DNA from: an uncultured Lachnospiraceae bacterium
GTDB lineage: Bacteria > Bacillota > Clostridia > Lachnospirales > Lachnospiraceae
Length of the DNA: 64,000 nucleotides
Direction of reading: 5' to 3'
Assembly: GCA_910577045.1 (NCBI GenBank)
Contig: CAJTLB010000014.1
Span: 23,305-87,304, forward strand
A program made the translations under genes and the position numbers. Position 1 is the first letter of the stretch, and each line of letters begins with the position of its first letter. The notes below the pieces were generated by a model. The model ran no database searches. It was not told the origin of the DNA and worked only from the letters and a program-made list of their open reading frames with translations. Below are positions 1 to 7,286 of this stretch, piece after piece.

Positions 1-1079
1 AAAATGATATTGTCAATATGGGTTTGGCAGAGTTTTTAGATGCCCCTGTCTTATTAGTAGGGGATATAGATAGGGGCGGGGTATTTGCACAGCTTGCGGG
101 TACCCTTCTTTTGCTGGAAGAAAAAGAAAGAGAACGGGTAAAAGGGTTAATTATTAATAAGTTCCGGGGGGATAAGTCTATTCTTGAGCCAGGGCTTGGC
201 ATGTTAGAAAAAATAGTAAAAAAATCTGTTATTGGCGTAGTGCCATATGGGGATATGGATATCCATGATGAAGACAGCTTGGCAGAACGGCTTTCTTCAA
301 AGGGAAAAAAGGGTATGTTAAATATTAGGATTGTCCGTTTGCCAAGGATTTCGAATTTTACAGATTTTTATATATTAGAGGCAACAGAAGGGCTTCAGGT
401 GCAATATGTAATGCAGGTAAGTGACCTAATGGATGCAGATCTTATTATAATACCTGGAAGTAAGAGTACAATTGAAGATTTGCTTTGGTTAAGGAGTAGT
501 GGGATAGAAGCTGCTATTAAGAAAAAGGTAGCTTCAGGTACAGCCGTGATAGGGATTTGTGGAGGTTATCAAATAATGGGGATAGAGGTAGAAGATCTTG
601 TTGGGGCGGAAAGTACAAAGACAGTAAGGGGAATGGAATTATTGCCTATAAGGACGGAATTCCAAAAAGAGAAAACAACCAAGCAGGTAAAGGGAGAAAT
701 ATGTAATAATAATGGTTTTTTTAAAGAACTAGGCGGTGCCACAGTACAAGGATATGAGATCCATATGGGGGTTAGTAGAAGGGAAGGGCAAGCCCTTGCA
801 AAGCTTTCAGCAAGAGCAGATACAAAAGAAATATTCGATGGATGCATACAAGGGACATGTATGGGGACATATTTACATGGGATCTTTGATAATAAAGAAT
901 TTACAGATAGACTTTTTAGGCTTCTTTTAAAAGCGAAGGGGTATAGTGGGGAGGAGCTAGAGACTCCTGATATGGCAGAATATAAGGAAAGGCAATATAA
1001 TAAGTTAGCACAATTAATCCGGGACAATGTAGATATAAAAATGGTATATGGCTGTATGGGAATGAGGCACAATATATGA
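1..1079 (+). CDS. cobQ: Cobyric acid synthase CobQ, 3' part (5' end outside window)
   Basis: This is the C-terminal ~359 residues of a protein usually near 500 residues; the frame is open at base 1, so the N-terminal ATP-binding domain lies outside the window. CobQ amidates four side-chain carboxylates (b, d, e, g) of adenosylcobyrinic a,c-diamide using glutamine and ATP in the cytoplasm. The motif DIVNMGLAE..LVGDIDRGGVFA near the left edge is typical of the family. The class I glutamine amidotransferase domain shows the nucleophile Cys in GICGGYQ (codon 558-560) and the His in TYLHGIFDN (codon 876-878). The stop overlaps the cobO start as ATGA, indicating translational coupling within a cobalamin operon. 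Confidence 0.95.
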   Translation, partial: NDIVNMGLAEFLDAPVLLVGDIDRGGVFAQLAGTLLLLEEKERERVKGLIINKFRGDKSILEPGLGMLEKIVKKSVIGVVPYGDMDIHDEDSLAERLSSKGKKGMLNIRIVRLPRISNFTDFYILEATEGLQVQYVMQVSDLMDADLIIIPGSKSTIEDLLWLRSSGIEAAIKKKVASGTAVIGICGGYQIMGIEVEDLVGAESTKTVRGMELLPIRTEFQKEKTTKQVKGEICNNNGFFKELGGATVQGYEIHMGVSRREGQALAKLSARADTKEIFDGCIQGTCMGTYLHGIFDNKEFTDRLFRLLLKAKGYSGEELETPDMAEYKERQYNKLAQLIRDNVDIKMVYGCMGMRHNI

Positions 1080-1594
1080 TTCATGTTTATTATGGAGATG
1101 GAAAAGGAAAGACAACGGCGGCAGCGGGGCTTGCGCTGCGGGCTTTAGGAAATGGGATGCCAGTTGTTTTTTTACAATTCTTAAAAGCTAGGCAGAGTGG
1201 GGAAATTACGGTATTTTCTGGGCTTTCCGGCATAACGGTATTGCGGAATGCCATAGATTATGGGTTTTATAAAAATATGTCAGAAGAGAAAAAAAAACAA
1301 GTGACACAGAACCATAACCAAAATTTGCAGCAGGTATTTGGATTATATAAAGAGGGAAAGTGTGGCATGTTAGTGTTGGATGAAGTATTTGCCGCATATC
1401 AGTATGGCGTATTGGATAGGGATATTGTAAAACAATTATTGCTTATGGCAGAAGAAAAAAAGTTTGAACTAATACTGACAGGCAGGAACCCTGATATAGT
1501 GTTTATAGGCAAGGCAGACTATATTACACAAATGAAGAAGGAACGGCATCCATTTGACTTAGGAGTATCTGCAAGAAAAGGGATTGAATATTGA
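1076..1594 (+). CDS. cobO: Cob(I)yrinic acid a,c-diamide adenosyltransferase (CobA/CobO/BtuR type)
   Basis: This 172-residue protein transfers the 5'-deoxyadenosyl group from ATP to Co(I) corrinoid, forming the upper ligand of coenzyme B12. The N-terminus carries the family P-loop YYGDGKGKTTAAAG (residues ~5-18), and a Walker B-like LVLDEVFAA follows at about residue 100. The length fits the family. The gene overlaps cobQ by 4 bp (ATGA), so it is co-translated with it, and it is the last visible gene of the corrinoid operon. Its stop codon overlaps the -35 box of the next promoter, so the boundary between the two operons is very tight. Confidence 0.93.
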   Translation: MIHVYYGDGKGKTTAAAGLALRALGNGMPVVFLQFLKARQSGEITVFSGLSGITVLRNAIDYGFYKNMSEEKKKQVTQNHNQNLQQVFGLYKEGKCGMLVLDEVFAAYQYGVLDRDIVKQLLLMAEEKKFELILTGRNPDIVFIGKADYITQMKKERHPFDLGVSARKGIEY

Positions 1595-1619
1595 CTTGTT
1601 TTTTTTTATCGTATATAAT
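1591..1619 (+). promoter_or_regulatory. Sigma-A promoter for the yicC-remA-gmk-rpoZ operon
   Basis: TTGACT (1591-1596), a 17-bp spacer and TATAAT (1614-1619). The -35 box overlaps the cobO stop codon. It stands ~70 bp before yicC. Confidence 0.8.
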
Positions 1620-1687
1620 AGGAAAGATAAGAGTAACACCAATATTTGGCATAAAAGGGTGCATAGGGTCCCAGAACAGGAGTTTTT

Positions 1688-2566
1688 ATGATAAAAAGTA
1701 TGACGGGCTTTGGCAGGTGTGAACGGTCTGATGGGCAGAGGAAGATAATAGTGGAGATTAAGGCAGTCAACCACAGATATTTAGATGCTGCGATTAAAAT
1801 GCCGAAAAAATTGAATTTTTTTGAAGCAGGAATCCGAACTTGCTTAAAAAAATATGTGCAGAGGGGAAAAGTAGATATTTTTATTTCTTATGAAGATTTG
1901 TCAGAAAATACAGCAAGCTTAACATATCATTATGAACTTGCAAAGGAGTATATGCACTATTTTTCTTTAATGGCAGAGCAATTTGGGATTGAAAATGATA
2001 TACGGGTATCTAGCCTTTCTAAATGTCCTGAGGTCCTTGTAATGGAAGAACAGGCTATGGATGAAAAAACAATCTGGAACCTATTAGAAGGATGCGTAGA
2101 AGGTGCACTGGAAAATTTAGTGGAAAGCCGTCTTTTGGAGGGCAAAAATTTAAAGGAAGATTTGTATAAGAAATTGGATGGCATGCTGGTACATGTCGAT
2201 TATATTACAGAGCGTTCCCCAGGCTTACTTTTGGAATATCGTAAAAAACTGGAGGAAAAGGTAAAGGAACTTTTAGAAGGCTCGCAAATAGAAGAGGGCA
2301 GGATTGCTGCAGAAGTAACCCTTTATGCGGATAAAATATGTGTAGATGAAGAATTAGTACGCCTTAAAAGCCATATTACAGGAGTAAAAGCCGCCCTTTT
2401 AGAAGAAGATGGGGTAGGAAGGAAATTAGATTTTATGGCACAGGAGATGAACCGTGAGGCAAATACTATTTTGTCGAAATCAGGCGGTTTGGATATTACA
2501 AACCATGCAATTGAATTAAAAACAGAGATAGAGAAAATTAGGGAACAGATTCAAAATATTGAATAA
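1688..2566 (+). CDS. YicC/YloC family endoribonuclease
   Basis: The 292-residue protein begins MIKSMTGFGR, the signature start of the YicC/YloC family, and ends with the conserved stretch around MAQEMNREANTILSKS and a Lys/Glu-rich tail. E. coli YicC has been described as an endoribonuclease involved in small-RNA turnover; the family is cytoplasmic and widespread. The start is supported by an AGGAG about 8 bases upstream. It is the first gene of a compact operon with remA, gmk and rpoZ, an order common in Clostridia and Bacilli. The substrate in this lineage is unknown. Confidence 0.93.
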   Translation: MIKSMTGFGRCERSDGQRKIIVEIKAVNHRYLDAAIKMPKKLNFFEAGIRTCLKKYVQRGKVDIFISYEDLSENTASLTYHYELAKEYMHYFSLMAEQFGIENDIRVSSLSKCPEVLVMEEQAMDEKTIWNLLEGCVEGALENLVESRLLEGKNLKEDLYKKLDGMLVHVDYITERSPGLLLEYRKKLEEKVKELLEGSQIEEGRIAAEVTLYADKICVDEELVRLKSHITGVKAALLEEDGVGRKLDFMAQEMNREANTILSKSGGLDITNHAIELKTEIEKIREQIQNIE

Positions 2567-2594
2567 TTGCTTGTGAAGAGGAAACAAATGTGAT

Positions 2595-2858
2595 ATGCTA
2601 ATCAACATTGGATATGGAAATGTCGTAAATTCAGATAAAGTAATTGCTGTTATCAGTTCTGATTCTGCACCAGCAAGAAGGCTTGTGCAGGGGGCAAAGG
2701 ATAATGGCACAGCGATTGATGCAACACAGGGCAGAAAGACAAAGGCTGTTATTGTGACAGAAGGATATATTATTTTGTCAGCGCTTTTGCCAGATACCAT
2801 TGCAGATAGGTTCCCGGGAGTGGGACAGCCGGGAAGAATGGGGGAAAACCATGGGTAA
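2595..2858 (+). CDS. remA: RemA/DUF370 extracellular-matrix regulator
   Basis: This 87-residue protein matches the RemA family throughout: MLINIGYGNVV at the start, then SAPARRL, and IDATQGRKTKAVIVTEGYIILSAL in the core. In Bacillus subtilis RemA is a DNA-binding activator of biofilm matrix and osmoprotection genes; the role in Clostridia is inferred only. The end runs 8 bp into gmk in another frame, consistent with translational coupling. Its position between yicC and gmk is the conserved one. The C-terminal extension after LPDTIADRFPG is short and likely unstructured. Confidence 0.93.
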   Translation: MLINIGYGNVVNSDKVIAVISSDSAPARRLVQGAKDNGTAIDATQGRKTKAVIVTEGYIILSALLPDTIADRFPGVGQPGRMGENHG

Positions 2859-3486
2859 AAAGGGGATTTTAGTTGTTGTTTCTGGTTTTGCTGGTTCAGG
2901 GAAGGGTACACTTATGAGGGAGCTGACAAGCAGGTATGAGAATTATGCGTTGTCTGTGTCAGCTACTACTAGGAAGCCTAGGCCCGGCGAGGAAGAAGGC
3001 AAGGAATATTTTTTTAAGACAACAGAGGAATTCCAAGCTATGATTGCGGCAGATGAATTTATAGAGTATGCGCAGTATGTAAATAATTATTATGGTACGC
3101 CAAGGGCTTATGTAGAAGAACAATTAAAGGCTGGCAAGGATGTCATTTTGGAAATTGAAGTACAAGGCGCGCTCCAAATAAAAGAAAAATTCCAAACAGA
3201 CACGCTTCTTTTATTTGTTACTCCACCTAATGCAAATATATTGAAAAAAAGGTTAGTAGGAAGAGGGACAGAGCCTATGGCAGTAGTAGGGCAGCGTTTG
3301 TTAAGGGCATCAGAAGAAGCAGAATTTATACCAGATTATGATTATTTGATTATTAATGATAATCTGGAGGAATGTGTAAAGACCATGAATGAAATTATTC
3401 AAAATGAACATGTAAGGGCATTTCGGAATAGTGAGTTTATAAAAAATATAAGAGAAGGGCTTTTAAACCTTTCGAAAGGAGAGTAA
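2851..3486 (+). CDS. gmk: Guanylate kinase
   Basis: The enzyme phosphorylates GMP to GDP with ATP. The P-loop is VSGFAGSGKGTL near residue 10 (Gly-Lys-Gly-Thr in place of the commoner GVGKST), followed by the GMP-binding SVSATTRKPRPGE and the EYFF element. I chose ATG 2851 (212 residues, starting MGKKGILVVVSG) because family members begin directly before the P-loop; an in-frame start further upstream at 2800 would add residues read in remA's alternative frame. The first codons overlap the end of remA by 8 bp. rpoZ follows after 2 bp. Confidence 0.95.
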   Translation: MGKKGILVVVSGFAGSGKGTLMRELTSRYENYALSVSATTRKPRPGEEEGKEYFFKTTEEFQAMIAADEFIEYAQYVNNYYGTPRAYVEEQLKAGKDVILEIEVQGALQIKEKFQTDTLLLFVTPPNANILKKRLVGRGTEPMAVVGQRLLRASEEAEFIPDYDYLIINDNLEECVKTMNEIIQNEHVRAFRNSEFIKNIREGLLNLSKGE

Positions 3487-3488
3487 GA

Positions 3489-3740
3489 ATGTTACATCCA
3501 TCTTATACTGATTTAATGGAAGTGGTAAATAGCGAGGTAGAACAAGGAGAACAGCCGGTGGTACAGAGCCGTTATTCTATTGTATTGGCAACGGCAAAGA
3601 GGGCAAGGCAGATTATTGCAGGTGAAGATCCTTTAGTGCCAGATAAGGGGAATACAAAACCTTTATCACTTGCAATTGATGAGTTATACAAGGGGAAAGT
3701 AAAGATAGTTGGAGATGAATCTGATATAAGTGAGGACTAA
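3489..3740 (+). CDS. rpoZ: DNA-directed RNA polymerase omega subunit
   Basis: This 83-residue protein assists assembly of RNA polymerase. It has the family features SRYSIVLATAKRARQI (residues ~27-42) and the later KPLSLAIDEL helix. It begins 2 bp after the gmk stop, preceded by GAAAGGAGAG as ribosome binding site, the usual gmk-rpoZ linkage. A weak hairpin follows the stop, so the operon probably ends here with some read-through into the patatin gene. Confidence 0.94.
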   Translation: MLHPSYTDLMEVVNSEVEQGEQPVVQSRYSIVLATAKRARQIIAGEDPLVPDKGNTKPLSLAIDELYKGKVKIVGDESDISED

Positions 3741-3746
3741 AGAAGG

Positions 3747-3784
3747 CGGGTGCCGTGGGATTATAATTCCAAGGTGCCCGTTTG
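3747..3784 (+). terminator. Weak hairpin terminator after rpoZ
   Basis: CGGGTGCC (3747-3754) pairs with GGTGCCCG (3773-3780) through two G-U wobbles, with an inner GGGA/TTCC helix. Only TTT follows, so termination is probably partial. Confidence 0.5.
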
Positions 3785-3808
3785 GTTTCCTCAGAAAGGA
3801 AGAAAGAT

Positions 3809-4660
3809 ATGATAAATGCTGCGTTAATATTGGAAGGAGGCGCTGCAAGGGGTGTTTATACTTCTGGGGTGCTAGATTATTTAATGGAACAGGGGATAGA
3901 ATTTTCCAATATAGTTGGAGTTTCTGCAGGGGCTTGCAATGCGGTTGATTATGTTTCCAAGCAGCCAGGAAGGACAAGGGATTGCATGATTCCACAGGAT
4001 AAAGAATATGACTACCATAATCACAAAAATATGTTGCGGAGAAAAAGTTTGTATGATATGGATATGATTTTTGATATTTATCCAAACCAAGTATACCCGT
4101 TTGATTATCAGACATTTTTTGGTTCTGAAATGGTTTGTGAAATAACAGTGACGAATTGTTTAACAGGAAAAGCAGAATACCTGTCTGAAAAATCAAATAA
4201 AGAACAGTTAATGCAGATTTGCCGTGCGTCTTGCAGCCTGCCATTAGTTTCACCAATGGTTTGGATTGATGGGACTCCCTATTTGGATGGAGGGCTTGCA
4301 GATTCTGTGCCAATCCGCCATATGGTTTTAAAAGGGCATAAAAAGAATGTAGTAATCTTAACTAGGAATTCGGGATACCGTAAGGGCCTTTCCAAAAAAG
4401 CAGCAAGGATTTGTGTGGCAGCATATAAAAAATATCCAGAGCTGGTAAAGGCTATTTTTTATCGTGCAGAGAAATATAACCATACTATGGAATATATTGA
4501 AAGTTTGGAAGAAAAAGGGAAAATCTTTGTGATGCGCCCTTTTGTGCCGGCAGTTTCTAAAATAGAAAGTAAAAAAGAGGTATTAACAGCATTTTACCAG
4601 CATGGGTATGACCATATGAAAGAACGTTATCGGGAATTAATGAATTATCTAGAAAGATAA
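3809..4660 (+). CDS. Patatin-like phospholipase family protein
   Basis: The 283-residue protein has the patatin layout: oxyanion-hole GGAARGVYTSGVL at about residues 10-22, the nucleophile elbow GVSAGACNA (GxSxG, Ser ~ residue 42), and the catalytic Asp in DGGLADSVPI (~ residue 165). It should be a serine acyl hydrolase acting on membrane lipids, cytoplasmic since no signal peptide is visible. ATG 3809 is chosen because AGAAAGGAAG lies just upstream and the hydrophobic first strand follows; an upstream ATG at 3782 lacks a ribosome binding site and falls in the rpoZ hairpin. The genuine lipid substrate cannot be deduced. Confidence 0.85.
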   Translation: MINAALILEGGAARGVYTSGVLDYLMEQGIEFSNIVGVSAGACNAVDYVSKQPGRTRDCMIPQDKEYDYHNHKNMLRRKSLYDMDMIFDIYPNQVYPFDYQTFFGSEMVCEITVTNCLTGKAEYLSEKSNKEQLMQICRASCSLPLVSPMVWIDGTPYLDGGLADSVPIRHMVLKGHKKNVVILTRNSGYRKGLSKKAARICVAAYKKYPELVKAIFYRAEKYNHTMEYIESLEEKGKIFVMRPFVPAVSKIESKKEVLTAFYQHGYDHMKERYRELMNYLER

Positions 4661-4665
4661 ATTGC

Positions 4666-4693
4666 TTGCATATTTATAAATCTATGTTATGAT
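4666..4693 (+). promoter_or_regulatory. Promoter for the THF riboswitch-folT transcript
   Basis: TTGCAT (4666-4671), 16-bp spacer, TATGAT (4688-4693) with an upstream TG. It lies ~20 bp before the riboswitch. Confidence 0.6.
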
Positions 4694-4711
4694 TATATAG
4701 AAATAAAAAAA

Positions 4712-4807
4712 AGCAGAGTAGGGGCATGTGCGTTAAGTGCTAGGTGGACAGGGAGTTGTCACTTGGACGAAAAGGAAACTTGCGGTACGTGCCCCGCATC
4801 CCGCTGC
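4712..4807 (+). promoter_or_regulatory. Tetrahydrofolate (THF) riboswitch
   Basis: The sequence has the THF-I aptamer layout: outer stem GCAG...CTGC, AGAGTAG at the start, the conserved internal GCGTTAAGTG (4730-4739), the ACGAAAAGG element and the closing GCGGTACGTGCCCCGCATCCCGCTGC-type strand, quoted here only by its parts. GGGGCAtGTGCG near 4721 pairs with GCGGTACGTGCCCC near 4782. Its location directly before folT matches the known genetic context of this class. Confidence 0.88.
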
Positions 4808-4839
4808 TACATAAAAAGAGGCAGATACCTCTTATGTAG
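4807..4839 (+). other. Expression-platform hairpin after the THF aptamer
   Basis: CTACAT...AAGAGG (4807-4821) pairs with CCTCTT.ATGTAG (4828-4839). No U-run follows; the folT Shine-Dalgarno AAAGGAGGT is ~15 bases downstream, so control may be translational. This is an inference. Confidence 0.5.
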
Positions 4840-4869
4840 TAACCGGCAACTGCAAAGGAGGTATATTTT

Positions 4870-5427
4870 ATGCACAAATTTTCTGAAACAATGGTAGGAA
4901 AATCATTACAGGAGTTTGCTAACCTTCGCACGGTTGTTATGTGTGGCCTTCTTGCCGCATTAGCAATTATCCTTGGATATACTACCAGTATTAACATTGG
5001 GCCTTATATTAAAATTGGCTTTTCTGGGATACCAAACCGAGTAGTGGACTTCCTTTTTGGTCCAGTAGTTGGAGGGATTTTTGGAGGAGTATTGGATTTA
5101 TTAAAATTCATAATAAAGCCTGATGGAACGTTTTTTCCTGGTTTTACTTTTGATGCTATGCTGGGAGGGGTTATTTATGGCTCATTTCTTTATAAGAAGC
5201 CAGTGAAAGTATGGAGAGTGGCAGCCGCATGTTTTTTGGTTAAGGTAATTGTAAACTGTGGGTTTAATACATTGTGGATTTCTATGTTAGCTGGAAAGGC
5301 GTTTATGGTATTACTTCCTGCTAGGATTATAAGAAATGCAGTAATGTTCCCGATTGATACAATTATTTATTTTATGATATTAAAGGCAATAGAACAGAAT
5401 GTTAAGCCAATGCTTACAAAGCAGTAA
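4870..5427 (+). CDS. folT: Folate ECF transporter S component FolT
   Basis: A 185-residue protein with about six membrane segments that binds folate and works with the shared EcfA-EcfA'-EcfT module, which is not encoded in this window. The N-terminal LAALAIILGY segment, the KIGFSGIPNRVVDFLFGPVVGG loop region (cited by its first part KIGFSGIPNR) and the LPARIIRN near the C-terminus are typical of ECF S components. Family choice rests strongly on the THF riboswitch immediately upstream. The start ATG has a strong AAAGGAGGT 7-8 bases before it. Folate scavenging is the likely role, repressed when reduced folates are abundant. Confidence 0.9.
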   Translation: MHKFSETMVGKSLQEFANLRTVVMCGLLAALAIILGYTTSINIGPYIKIGFSGIPNRVVDFLFGPVVGGIFGGVLDLLKFIIKPDGTFFPGFTFDAMLGGVIYGSFLYKKPVKVWRVAAACFLVKVIVNCGFNTLWISMLAGKAFMVLLPARIIRNAVMFPIDTIIYFMILKAIEQNVKPMLTKQ

Positions 5428-5435
5428 GGTATTAC

Positions 5436-5464
5436 TTGCTTTTCTTTCTTTGTGTGTGTACAAT
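5436..5464 (+). promoter_or_regulatory. Promoter for the CBS-ACT gene
   Basis: TTGCTT (5436-5441), 17-bp spacer, TACAAT (5459-5464), ~37 bp before the chosen start. Confidence 0.6.
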
Positions 5465-5500
5465 AGAAGTATAAAACTATGTGCGGAAAGGATGGTTTTT

Positions 5501-6136
5501 ATGCGTGTAAAGGCTATAATGATACCGTTTCGTGAATTGCATTGTATCCAAATGGATGATACAGTGGGAAAAGCGATGGAGGTGATTGATCAGCAAAGGA
5601 TGCTCTCATTGCCAGTAATACAGGATAAGGAATTTGTGGGAGTATTATCAAAGCAATTTACGTATGAAACATTTTTTAAAGAATGGAAGGGGACAAAGGA
5701 AGAGTTTTTAGCACAGCCGGTTTCTGTTTTTATGATGGAACGGGTAGAAAATGTTGGGGAGGATGAACGGATTGAAGAAGCAGCAAAGTTATTTATCCGT
5801 TCTAAGGTACGTTTTATCCCTGTTATGGATAAAGCAGGGAAATTTGTAGGGATTGTAACACAACAGGCTGTATTTAAAGCATATCAAAATATGTTTGGGC
5901 ATAAGCATAACTCCTTAGTGGTGTATACATATGACTACAAAGGGGTAATTGCTAAAATTACAGAGACAATTGCCAAAGCAGGCGGGGATATTCGGAATAT
6001 GATGATGTTCCATACAGATGTGATGGATTTGGTAGAATTATTTATGAGGATTGATGCACCAGATTTTGATAAGGTAGTAAAGGCGTTGAAAAAGCAAAAT
6101 TTTGATATACGGGATATTAAGCCTGTAGAACAATAA
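5501..6136 (+). CDS. CBS domain pair plus ACT domain protein (AcuB-like)
   Basis: From ATG 5501 the protein has 211 residues: CBS1 (residues ~1-60, MIPFRELHCIQMDDTVGKAMEVI), CBS2 (~75-130, with VRFIPVMDKAGKFVGIVTQQ), and an ACT-like domain (~140-205, VVYTYDYKGVIAKITETIAKAGG, quoted by its first 20 residues VVYTYDYKGVIAKITETIAK). CBS pairs bind adenine nucleotides and ACT domains bind amino acids, so a ligand-sensing regulatory role is inferred, not shown. AAAGGA at 5487-5492 supports ATG 5501; the in-frame ATG 5492 overlaps it and is less likely. AcuB of Bacillus has the same general architecture, but I cannot assign that function. Confidence 0.8.
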   Translation: MRVKAIMIPFRELHCIQMDDTVGKAMEVIDQQRMLSLPVIQDKEFVGVLSKQFTYETFFKEWKGTKEEFLAQPVSVFMMERVENVGEDERIEEAAKLFIRSKVRFIPVMDKAGKFVGIVTQQAVFKAYQNMFGHKHNSLVVYTYDYKGVIAKITETIAKAGGDIRNMMMFHTDVMDLVELFMRIDAPDFDKVVKALKKQNFDIRDIKPVEQ

Positions 6137-6181
6137 AAGAAGGATTTATTCTGGCGGCGTAATGGAATAGGGGGAATATAT

Positions 6182-6664
6182 ATGAAGGGCATTAGTGACC
6201 AGGAATTTTTACAGAAGAACCTTTTACATATTTCCAATATTGAGGAAGGGTTCAGGAAGTACGAGTATGCGATTTTAAGCGGTACAGAAGAGAATTATAG
6301 GGAGTTTATCGAATGTGCACTGTCGATGAATGGAGAAGAAAATTCTTTTTTTGACTGTTATTATAGCAGGCTAGAGGAAACAGGAAGAGAAAAATTCCGT
6401 AGTAACCTGACACCATTAGAGAAAGAAGAACTGGCTGATATGGAACAGACACAGGCAGTCTATTACCCGCTGACAGAAAAATGGATTCCTTTGGTTTCAA
6501 AGGTAACAGCAGGAGAGCTGTTGTTTAGCACGTTTTATTTTGGAAAGTATTTATGCACCTTATGGGGAAATTATGGGCTCCGTTACCCTATCTTTTTTAA
6601 AGATAAGGAAACACAAAAAATTTATGAGGGAACAGCAAGGGCCTGTGGGCTGGAAGTGGAATAG
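6182..6664 (+). CDS. Uncharacterised 160-residue protein upstream of the SCIFF locus
   Basis: I do not recognise this family. The protein is acidic, predicted mostly helical, with no signal peptide or membrane segment. Visible features are an N-terminal helix (QEFLQKNLLHISNIEEGFRK), a central acidic EKEELADMEQTQ and an aromatic-rich C-terminal part (FSTFYFGKYLCTLWGNYGLRYPIFF region, ~120-145). GGGGG lies ~7 bases before the start. It sits 45 bp after the CBS-ACT gene without a clear terminator, and before the SCIFF promoter, so it is likely the last gene of the CBS-ACT transcript. Confidence 0.7.
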   Translation: MKGISDQEFLQKNLLHISNIEEGFRKYEYAILSGTEENYREFIECALSMNGEENSFFDCYYSRLEETGREKFRSNLTPLEKEELADMEQTQAVYYPLTEKWIPLVSKVTAGELLFSTFYFGKYLCTLWGNYGLRYPIFFKDKETQKIYEGTARACGLEVE

Positions 6665-6704
6665 TAGAATAGAAGAAAAAATACTTCCAAAATCTGAAAG
6701 GATA

Positions 6705-6713
6705 TGTTATAAT
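6705..6713 (+). promoter_or_regulatory. Extended -10 promoter for the SCIFF peptide
   Basis: TGTTATAAT at 6705-6713 is a perfect extended -10; the -35 region (TTCCAA, 6685-6690) is weak. Transcription would begin ~30 bp before the SCIFF start. Confidence 0.6.
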
Positions 6714-6750
6714 CATACGAGTTTATATTATATTAGGAGGAGATAGTACA

Positions 6751-6891
6751 ATGAAACATATTAAAACCTTGAGTGCAGGAACATTAAAGGATACTATGAA
6801 AAAGGGTGGCTGTGGCGAGTGCCAGACATCTTGCCAGTCTGCATGTAAGACATCTTGCACAGTAGGAAACCAGAGTTGCGAAAATAAATAG
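6751..6891 (+). CDS. scfA: SCIFF six-cysteine RiPP precursor peptide
   Basis: This 46-residue peptide fits SCIFF (six Cys in forty-five residues): the leader MKHIKTLSAGTLKDTMKKGG is followed by six cysteines at residues 21, 24, 28, 32, 36 and 43 in a Ser/Thr/Gln-rich core. The neighbouring radical-SAM maturase installs Cys-to-Thr thioether crosslinks in this family. SCIFF is nearly universal in Clostridia, and its physiological role is unknown. AGGAGG (6735-6740) gives a strong start. A hairpin terminator follows, so precursor and enzyme are probably made in different amounts. Confidence 0.96.
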   Translation: MKHIKTLSAGTLKDTMKKGGCGECQTSCQSACKTSCTVGNQSCENK

Positions 6892-6937
6892 TAGAATATT
6901 AGGGGGCAACGTAAAGATTGATTTTGCGGGAGCGCTC

Positions 6938-6985
6938 AGAATGTGCAATGCAAAACGCTTATGCGGATTCTTGCACATTCTTTTT
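6938..6985 (+). terminator. Terminator between SCIFF peptide and maturase
   Basis: AGAATGTGCAA (6938-6948) pairs perfectly with TTGCACATTCT (6971-6981), followed by TTTT. The 22-base loop can form a small inner stem. Read-through here would set the precursor/enzyme ratio. Confidence 0.85.
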
Positions 6986-7003
6986 ATGTGTATAAACATG
7001 TAT

Positions 7004-7206
7004 ATGTAGAAACATTAATATGTAAAAATATTGTTATATAAAACATTGCCATGTAGAAATATGAGCATGTGAAAATATTAATATGTAGAAATATGAGCAT
7101 GTGAAAATGTTATTATGTAGAAATATGAGAATATAAAAATATTATGTAGAAATATGAGTATGTAAAAACATTATTATGTATCAATATTTACATATACAAA
7201 CATGGC
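7004..7206 (+). repeat. AT-rich tandem repeat array, 32-bp units built from 16-bp halves
   Basis: The gene-free stretch 6892-7286 holds a terminator and then this array. The best units start at 7051, 7083, 7115 (29 bp, internally shortened) and 7144, each beginning ATGTAGAAATATGAG and continuing as a second half of the form ATGTGAAAATATTAAT. Degenerate half-units precede (7004, 7020, 7036) and follow (7176). No open reading frame of note runs through it. It is too regular for simple AT-richness and lacks the unique spacers of a CRISPR array. Confidence 0.85.
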
Positions 7207-7286
7207 ATGTATAAATGTTTATATGTGTATGTGTTATGGCAGAGCAATGGAAAAGGATAGTAGGCATAAGAAAGGAAAATAAAAAC

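Noticed and set aside
569..1084. 171-residue frame on the minus strand inside cobQ
   Set aside because: It is fully within the clear cobQ frame and shows no family motif; coding by shadow.
7004..7206. Possible CRISPR array in the AT-rich repeats
   Set aside because: Units adjoin directly with no unique spacers, and the repeats drift; no cas gene is near.
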